Positions 12,101 through 22,364 of a DNA stretch of 64,000 nucleotides are shown in pieces. Where the stretch lies: the NCBI GenBank assembly GCA_964030785.1, contig OZ034968.1, forward strand, positions 58,810,299 to 58,874,298, read 5' to 3'. This stretch comes from Siderastrea siderea (Eukaryota; Cnidaria; Anthozoa; Scleractinia; Rhizangiidae). A program made the translations under genes and the position numbers. Below the pieces are notes generated by a model. The model searched no databases. It worked only from the letters and a program-made list of their open reading frames with translations, and was not told where the DNA came from. The first letter of the stretch is position 1; each line of letters opens with the position of its first letter.

Positions 12101-15100
12101 GCGAGCCATTGAGAAGAATGGGTAAAGAAATTTGTTGTACTCGGGTCACTTAACCCTTTAAGCCATATAAGCCTTTATGAAAATGAAATTTCTCTTTACA
12201 AGATCACTGCTTGTTTGAACGTTCAATTGACAACAATAAAGGAAGTGATCACTGACGATAGCATGTCTTGATATTTAGACAAATTCTCCTTACTCCTTAC
12301 TTAAGAAATGTGTAGAGATCAGTAATGAGAGCATGCATTTTTATATCAGGGCTTAAGGGTTAAGTTGTTTTTCATTCCCTGTATTCCTCTTCGAACATAG
12401 CGTTTTGAATGGTTTAAAACAAATAAACCAACAGGCAGTGATGATAAAAACCATCACTAACTTTAAATGTACAGTGTACCTTTCTCAGTCTTTTGAGCAT
12501 TATCCTTCTTATTTGTGGTGGGTGTATGTTGTGTAAATTGATGGTGACTGAATAGGGCCCATAATAATTTATTATTAACTGCTGCATGTTTAACTTTTTG
12601 ATCTCATTTAGGTCATTCCTTTATGAGTTCTGTGGCTTTTACTGTGTACCTTTTTGATTTTTTTTTTAATTTGAATTTTCCCTTAAGTTGGCTGCATCTG
12701 GTAAGCGAGTGCAGTTTTTATGCCTTTTTTGGCATATTAGCGACATTTTGTCTAGTTTAGTGCATGGTACAGATGTTAAATTTGCAGCCTGCGACTTGTT
12801 GAGCTCTCGATGGTATCACTTCTTCCTTGTCATAGACGTATGCAACTTGTGATATTAGGGTGGAGTCTGCTGCAGTCACACCTGTGTTTTGATAATCACT
12901 TTGCTACTGTTAACCGCGAGTTTTCTGTCCCCATCATGTCCTTGATTAAGTGATTGATTGATCAATTGGTGGATTGGTCTCTCAGTCGGTCGTTTTAAAT
13001 TAGTCAGTTGCTCGTGGTGACTTGCTTGCTTGATCATTGCTCAGTCAGTCAATCAATCACTGGGTCACTCAGTTAAGTAATTGGCTGATCGTTTGTTGGA
13101 TTGATTGATTGATCGACTGACTGTGTTAGATTTCTTGATTATACAATTATTAATTTGTACTGTTTCACGTCCTGTGACTAAGGTATTCATAATTACAATG
13201 AAGCATGAATTCGTCAGGGTTTTACGTGTATGTTAATAGAGACATATGTGTATTAAATAATTACTGGGCTAAAAATCCAGGTGAAACTATGTACCATTAA
13301 GTACATACTGAAAGCTCTAATGACTTGCTTCTGGCAAAGCTTGTGGTAAAAATTTTGTAAGCATACAGCTTGCTTTTAAATCAAAATATTTTAAGGACAT
13401 CACTCTAATATTTGACCACAAATAGGGGAGTGTGTTGAATATTACCCTGGTGGAAAGGTGCGCAAGCACTGGTCAAGATACAACAACCCCAAGGACTGCA
13501 CAGACAATGGTGGCAAATGGATGACATTTACAAACTTTCTAGAGAAGATGACTTTGCAACAGTACAATAATGAGGAAAAATGTCGTGCAGCAGGCGATCG
13601 TTTTACTTGGGCTATACCTCACGGCTCTGATAAGCCAATGTGTTTAGTGAAACTTGACGAACCTTACTGTGGACAGGCACCTTGGACAAGAGACAATCAC
13701 CTTGGCAACACCCCTGAAGGTATCATGCCAAACTTTACATGGACAATCCCTCAATTTCCTTCTGGTCAAACTCAACTGTGCGTATTTAGAATAAGGTAAG
13801 AATTAACACAGATTTGTATTTGTGGTGGTGGAAGAATAGCCCATGTCACAGTTGCATGCTTAGTGACCTGGGCTTTCAGTGAAAGCGAGGCTGAAGTTGA
13901 CTTTGTTTTTATATACAAGTTAATCCGTCCAGCTTTTCACATGTAAATCGTCACGTTCCCATGTTAATAAGTTTCGACCTATCGTCATCATTTACATTAT
14001 TTTTGTACATGTGAAAAGAAGGCAGATTTGTAGCAAAACAAAGGTACACTGTAACTCCAGCCTCACTTCCAAAGAAAGGCCAGACCATGCCCACTGATCA
14101 TACAATCATAAAATGGGCAGTATAGAACTGGTAAATTCAGTTGAAAGCTAATATATACATGTATGTACAGAGTACAGGGCTATGATGAATTTCTTAAGCC
14201 CTACAGACATAATGTTCAGTGTGGTACAGGCCTAAGAAGAATTTCTTTTAATAGCCTTACCAGGCAAGGACTAGCGGTATTACTTCCATACCGAATGCAA
14301 AATTACTTCCCCCCAGATGAGACACAAGTCCATCACAGAGGGTTTCTATTTTCTTTCAGAAAATATCCATACCTTTCCCCCTGAAGGTTTTTTTGTTTTA
14401 ACTCCCTCCCCACCCTCCCTAGGCTCAGTCTCCAGCCAGGAGTGTCTCGATGTGCCGGCGATTTTCGCCACCTTCACGGCTAGGCGCACGGGTTATTGTT
14501 ATTGTTTAGGCTGGGCGCACGGGTTTGGTTATTGTTTAGACTGACCAATCAGAGACAAGCCCCCTGAAATTTGCGGGGCGGAATGCGCGGCGAGATTTCG
14601 TCTTTCTCTTGAAATTTCACACTTTTAGGAGGACGTTTCAGGCATACTTTTCCCATTTCGCATTTTTTGAAGACGATGCAAAAAAAACAGATAAAATTTA
14701 AGCAAATGACGTGTGGATTATCTGCATAATTATTAAAATTGTAATGACGTCACGGACATGCAACCAAACCCGTGCACCCAGCCGTGAAGGTGGCGAGAAT
14801 CGCGGGCGCATCGAGACACTCACGCCACTCCTCTGGAAATTCCAGTTTAGCTTCATACTTTCCTTTAAAAATGTTTTAGCTTTCGAGAACCCCTAGCCCC
14901 TCAGAATATGCACTGGCCTTGCATGGCTACAGGGTGTTTATATGTTTATTTTTGGAACTGCACATCCACGTAATTATTACATGTATCAGGACACTTTAAA
15001 ATGCAGCAAACCTCATTAAGCCCTGCATTGTATTTCCTGTTTCAGATATAACATATCAACTGATGATTATGATGGCTGGAAAACTAATTCTTCTTACAAC

Positions 15101-18100
15101 AATAAGTAAGTACAATAAAAACCAGTAGCATTCCAGTGGGCTTAACCCATTAAACCCCAATATCAGTACGCATTTTCTCCTCACTGTTCTCCGTACATTT
15201 CTTATGGTATTAGCTGGGAGAATTTGTGCAAAAATCAAGGCATCTTATCTTTGATGATCATTTCCTTTATTCTCACGACTTGCACGTTTGATCCAATAGT
15301 GATATTGTAAGGAGAAGTAAAATGCTTGTCACTATTGGGGCTTAAAGGGTTAAAGAAGCCAACTTCCATTGCAACTGGGAGTAGTTAAATGGTAAAAGGG
15401 CTACTTTGAGATGAGCTTTCTTATCCCTTTGTCGATAGCCTCCCACGCAGTCGTTTTTAGGGGAGTCGTAATACGACTCCCCTAAAAACGACTGCGTGGG
15501 AGGCTACTTTGTCGAGGGCTCGTTCCAGAACATAAAGGAACGAGCCCTCGCAACTTTCAAACGAACACTACCATTTTGGCTACCTTACGTTAACGATACC
15601 TTTACAGCCGTACACGAACACGAAATCGACGATTTTCACGAACACCTTAACGGAAAAAACGCTGACATACAGTTTACTAAGGAGATCGAGGAAAATGGTA
15701 AAATACCTTTTCTAGACTGCTTAGTTACTCGCGACAACAACAAACTACAGACGAGAATTTACAGAAAACCGACACATACCGACAGACTACTCGACCAATC
15801 ATCTTACAACCCTACTTCTCACAAAGCTACGACTATACGGACCTTGGCAAGATGCGCGCAGTTAGTGTGTGACTCACCCGACAGCTTAACGGACGAAATC
15901 AAGTACTTGGTCAACGTTTTCAACACTGAATAACAATTACAGACAATTACGAATCCTACAACCCTACAACATCTGCGTTGCTCAGTACTTTACGACAGCT
16001 ACTGACGAACGTTAAAGACAAAGACGAACCGAGCGACAGACGGGGAGCAGTTTACAAGATCAAACTGATGCTGCGACTTGCAGGCCACTTATATTGGTGC
16101 ATGAGACTGGCAGAAATTTGAACATCTGACTGACTGAACACAAACGAGCGACTAGAAATGGTGATATCAACATTCAGATTGCTGAGCACCATTTAAAAAC
16201 AAACCACAGAATCGACTGGGACTCTGCTGAATGCGTTACCTACAGTACGGACTACTATCAACGAATCACTCTGGAAAGCTGGTTTACTAACTTAGATCAA
16301 ACACCACTGAACCGTTGCCAACAGCTACCTGCACCTTACAAACGACTTATTGACGACAATAACAAGACAGACAAACAATAGACAAACCGGCCAATTTTAC
16401 TAACAATAGACCAACGGATATTTGACTAACAAAAGACGGATCGAAACGCACCAATCACGTTTTACAGTCTTCACAGCCAATAACATCACGGATTAACTGA
16501 CAGACTACCAACAACATCACGAGATCGTCGACCAATCAGAACAACGACCAGAGACTTATAACATCTACTGACGATTCACAGTTCACTTGACTCTGATGAT
16601 GACTTCCGCTCAGGTTGTCGAAACGTCACTCAATGTCATCCTAAACAGTCGTTCTCAGAACTACACTCACCCAGACGATCATAATTTGCCAACCTATCAA
16701 ATCACATATATATAAAGTTTACTATCCAAGAATCTGTAGTGATGTAAGTGATCAAAAACACCTGTCATGAAATCAAAATTGGTGAATTGCTATCCACTTC
16801 CTTATCCTTGCAATCCTGCAAACTGTAATGTATGTCCAAACTACTTGTTCTATTTTGCTGCCAGGTAATACTTTTCATTCAATTTAGTCGTAAATTTGGT
16901 GTCATTTAGCAGTACCAACATGGAAATTAGGTAGGCAGTAATAGGTAAGTTATAATTTGGTAAAACAGTGTCTCTTTACACACCCTCACTTATTAGGCCC
17001 TTATCCTAAAGCTTTGAACTTCGCAGGGTCTAGAACTTGCAGAAGTTGTACAAAATCGACTAGCAAAATTTTTGCGCGTAAAATTTTCGGATATTTGATG
17101 GGCTACGTACAAAATTGAGGAAAATGCAACTTAGTTTGAAATACAAACAGTAGAGTTTGATTATCAAAAACACAGGCATAACCCAAAGTAAATCTTTATT
17201 GGTAACAGGGGAGGTGCATGGCCATCCTAAAGTTGTGTGACAAGTAATACGTTTACCTATCCCATCTGTGGATTAATTTTTGTTGGCTTAATTATAGACA
17301 TCCTTTGGCAATGCACAAAGATCATGAAATTAAAAGCAACCACCAAATAAAAGGCATTATGGGAATGTTGTTTTACATTGTTAGTAAAAAGAAAGATTCA
17401 TGCAATGCTTTTCAGGCTGATTCAGCAAAATCCTACAATTGACGTTGGTGCTACATCACCATTAAAACTGGCAATAAATACTGCACAGTATGGACGGACG
17501 TTTCAGGACAGATCACACATCATTAGGCTGAGTCAGCGATTAACTGATGCTGTGCCACAGGACAAGAACATCTACAATTTGAATGTTCGCGGCAAGAGAG
17601 GAAACATAGTGCAGGTACAACATTAGATACTAAGCTCTTTAAAAATGTATTTGCATCTTGAACGATGGGCGACGTGCATTGACAGAAATGCTTGACAAGA
17701 TGGTAATAAGTTGCCTGTGGATGGTACTGTTCGTGTCAAAATACTGTTGGCCTGGTTTGTAACTTCTAGTTAGTTTCGGTTCCATGTCAGCTATCCAGTC
17801 AAATGTCCAGACCTCTGGGAGGGGCATGTCAAAGTTCCAGTTTTGTACTCTGAAAGATAGGCAGTTCCTGTACAAATTGTAAATTTTTTTGATTGGCCAG
17901 ATGTGACTGTGGAAGGTATCATACTATTCAAAAACGTTTCAAGACATCTTAAACATGGCATAGCAACCGTAACAGTGCTAAGATTTATCAGTCATCAAGG
18001 TGCAAAATTTGACTTATCGATTTCTTGAATTCCGTATTATTATAGAAGTTATGACGCCATACATGTAAGCACGTAAATTTATACATTTTCTACTGTAGTC

Positions 18101-21100
18101 TTTCTATTTTTGTGTAAACAGTAATTCCTTCTGTCAGATTGTAAGGAAGGCTGGATTATCTCCAATTCGTAAAAATAAAATCAGATCTCTACCTCCTTCC
18201 CTTCGCGTTTTAGGGATTTTTCTTTCCAATGCGCGGTTGGGGGACTGGCACATGCCACGCATGCACAGTGTTGATTTTTAAAGTTCAGATGTTCATCGTC
18301 ATGCATTTCACCAATCTGGAGCACAAAACGCTGCAAAACAACGTTTGACAAAATAGCATCCACAAAAATCCCTTAGCAACAATACCAGATCTGAAGTAAG
18401 GGGTCTCCTCTCACGAGGCCCAGATAAGACCTAGTGAATTTATCTAGTATCTAGGGTTGCTTGCATTTAAAGTTATCTTAGTGTTTTCTCTGCTGTTGTT
18501 TTTGTAGGTATACCCTGCTGTTGAGTATGACTTTGTTCCCAACAAATTAACTATCAATAAAGAAACTGATGTCCTACACATTCAGTGGGCAGGTAAGACT
18601 ATTTTTCAAGCAAGAATGCCAACACATTGAGAATCCGGTTACATGGCAAATTTCAGCCCAGTTAGGGAACTGAGATTTTGATGCAATTAAGTGATAAGTT
18701 TTTAGCCTGGGCATGGTTGAATGGAGTGTGGGAGACCTCAATCAAGGTGGCGCAATAATCATGATAATAATTAGACTACGAGCAGTCTCTCTTTCCGCTC
18801 AGGGGTAGTAGAGGGAAACGAACAAGCGAGCAGGCGCGAAAATCGCCCGCGTTGTTGAAATATAATTTTGAGCACCAGAGTTCGTGTTTCAGTTGGTTTG
18901 AGTTCCTTCCCCTGACCTGAAAGTCCATTCGTTTGTTTGGTTCAAACTGGGCTGGGAATTCAGCCGGGGGTAAATTTGGTCCCAGGCTGAAACTTTCGTC
19001 ATGTAATTGCAAATATTACATGCTCTTTTTCAAAATTTTTAAAGAGAAACTGTTCAAGAAACCAGGCTGAAAACCTCCACATAATTGGGCGCAGAATTAA
19101 ACCAGTTTGTTTTAAGATTCATGCTGTATTTATTTTTAAAGTAAGAATGTTATGTTTCAGTTTTAAAGACAAGTTTTGACAGTTCAACTCTACCCTTTCG
19201 TATATTTTTGCATTGTAATTCCCGCCAAAGGTTTGCAATTCTTCGGAATCAGGGATGAAATTTGTGATCAGCGATCAGGGATCAGAATTGTAGGTACAAA
19301 TGAAGATATCTGAGTGATGAAAGATATACCTCTTCCCAACCCATTGACCAAAACAAACTCTACTTTGACAAGCTATGTTGGGAGTTTTTTTTTTTTCAAT
19401 GTTATCATTTTTTTTAGGCTCCAACTCTCATAACAACAACAGCCCAGCGGGGGATGGTCAGGCTGGAGATGCTGGAGAAGGAAAAAGTGGTAAGCCCTAC
19501 ACTGTGTCGACATTTCAATTCTCCTTACTGGTCGCCATACATTTGTTGTAGCACAAGTTGTGAGAAGTTGCTCAAGTATCAAAAAGTTCAACTTTGGTGA
19601 TCATTTCCTTAATTCTCAACACCTTTGCACTGAATTGTGCATTGATGTTACAAGGAGAGATTTAATGCTGATCACTACTTAGGCTTAAAGGGTCAATAGG
19701 ACATAATCCCGGCTGACACATCGTGTTTCCTTCAGAAACTAGCCTGCAAAAGGGCAGCCGGTTTGACTGTAATTTCAACGGAGTCGCAATTTTGATTTTT
19801 GTTGTTGTTGTTGTTCTTGTTGTTTACGTCGAATCAAATTTAACTAGTATGTACATAACTGTAGCCTACGAACGCAGACATATTTCCGGCTGTCGTTTCT
19901 CTCCGCCGCATTTTCGGCAGAGATAAACGACAGCCGGAAATACGTCTGCGTTCGCAGGCTAACAGAAACGGAGTTTTCTTTTGCAGTTTAAGTGAACTTT
20001 TCGACATTTGTCTGCATTTTCCTTTGTGAATTATGGCGGGAACTGCGCACACATCGTGCGTTTGACCGCTGTGAAAGTCTTGAGAGCAAACGTCACAATT
20101 CCTTCATTTTAATTTGCAAGTTAACATGAAAGCCATAAAAAAGTTGTCCAATACAACATGTCAAAAACTAAACAAATCGTTTGTGGAAAGTGGAAATGGC
20201 AATACAAAGAACGCAGCACTGAGAGCAAACCAACAAAATATCACAATTTCGCTTCCCTAATTCCTTGTTTAAGCATTTTGGATATAAAGTGTAGAGTCCA
20301 AGAATGGAAGTTGGTTGCAGTTATGAAAATTTAAGTTGAGTATTAGCCCCCCACGCAGTCGTTTTTCGGGGAGTCATTAAGGTAATATGACTCCCCTGCG
20401 TGGGAGGCTAGTTGAGTATGTGTTCAAAATGAAGTCACTGGCATCTACAGCTTGAACTTTCAACACGCACGTGATCTGGTCGTGAACCTTTCAGGAAACG
20501 GCGGCGAATTTGTGTGTCAGTGGCGCGTCAAGCAAATATTTTTCGCAGTCATGGCCGCAACGTTTATAATTTCTTCTGTTTTTGAGTTGTGAGGTATGAC
20601 AAAACACTTAGGGACGTCCCCACGGGACACAGCAAGTTTTTTTCCCCTCAACCCTCATTGTTCAAAACAAAAACAAATCTTACTGTTTCCCTTGGGGTCA
20701 GTTGTCTGGGAAACCTGAATTCCACTGATAGGACTCACTGGGCCCTGATATCCCAGTTAAGAACTAACCCTAGCAACCTCAGTGAGGGAAAGTAAATTTC
20801 GTGTCTTACAGGAACAGATAGAAATAACATGGTGGAAACAGGCAATCCAATAGACAACTACCCGCTCCCTTGGGAAATGTCCAAAATGTTCCAGGATGCT
20901 TCCGCTGTATGGACAAGTCTGGAATACAAAACTCCCAAACCAGAAGATGTTGCTGTCAGTATGGCAACTGCAGGTGTGTTTAATCATCAGTAGTACTATT
21001 CATGTTCTACAGAAAAATTCCTTGGAGCCCCAAAGCTCAGAGGTTGGGAGCCAAGGTGTGAAATGTGACGTCCTTCAGCCAAACATTTCATGCCCTCGCT

Positions 21101-22287
21101 TCCTGGAAGCGTAGCGGGGGCTTCAGACTTTCGATCAGACGTCGATTAGAGAAGATCGATGTCCGATCGGCTTTCAATCAGATGATACTAAGGTGTCCGA
21201 TTGTCTTTCAATCGGAAGATCCGATCAACTCTCGATCAGAAGAGTGGTATCCGATCGACGTTCGATCGGAAGATCGATATCCTGTCGACTTAGCTTGCAA
21301 TGTCCTGTGGAGTTTCATTTGAAAGCTCGATAACCGATCGACTTTCGATCGGAAGATCGATATCCTATCGTTTTGCAATGTCCAATCGCGTTTCATTCAA
21401 AAGATCAATGTCCAGTGGTTTTTTCATCGGAACATCGAGCGACCATACTTTCGATAATGAAGATCAGAAGGTCGGTTGTTCAAGGCGACTTTTTTACCGA
21501 AAAAAAAAGAAGATTCTTCAATTTTAGTTGACAGTGAACACTGACTGCACTGCACGACAGAATTGCAAATTGCACCTTGAACAGTTTGCTTGAACGTTTA
21601 TAGCTAGGCATTGTCTGCTGACATAGCCAGTAGTAAAGGCTGTGCTATACAAGAGCTTGGCAGAACACCTGTACTATCTTAGTTATGAATAGGGCCCTAA
21701 TGCTATCGACCAATGCAATAAAACGTTCTAACGTGCTAACTAGAACAAACCCATAATGTCGTGGTGAGCTACAACGAAACTATTGATTTCAGTGACCTTG
21801 GGATTACAACTACATAGTAGTTCTATCGATAACAAACGCGCCATGAAAGGCTCACTGAGAATGAGTGTGACGTTCCATTAACAGTATTTTACTGATCTAA
21901 CAGAAAAATATTATATTATTTCGATTTCTGACGTAATTACTTATTTCATTTTGACTACACAGCTGCTTCACTGAAATCAATCGGGTGGGAGTCGTCTCCT
22001 CATTATCAATGTCATTATTATTAGATAGAATTGTACTTTCACTTTAACAGCAAACGTCAACCTGCCTCTTTTCAAGCTTCGCTTTAACTCATTAAAAACT
22101 AAAATACACAAATTAGCAGCTTTCTAACTATTAATTAAAGTATCAGTTACCGGTTGAATACGGCGGTTTCTTTAAGGTGTTTGGAAGCGAGTTCTTGCCT
22201 GGTGAAAACGTGGCAATTTTGCCCTTCGCGTTTGTCGTAGACGTGATGTTATTGTTGTTGTTATTGTTGTTGATGTTGTTGTTGTTG

Positions 22288-22364
<77 letters not shown>

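Larger units (their letters stand above)
15516..16690 (+). mobile_element. Penelope-like element, 5' truncated
   Basis: The + strand carries an RT C-terminal region followed by a GIY-YIG endonuclease region. Recognisable peptides are FHEHLNGKNADIQFT, IPFLDCLVTRDN, RIYRKPTHTDRLL, then VHETGRNLNI and LTEHKRATRNGDI. The sequence beyond the coding part (16380-16690) recurs in inverted orientation at 43480-43800, which marks it as the element's 3' region. It sits in a DD3-3 intron, in sense orientation. Confidence 0.85.

Noticed and set aside
15496..15933. 145-codon frame as a host gene
   Set aside because: Its start lies in the palindromic MITE and the rest is Penelope-like RT with a lost catalytic Asp.
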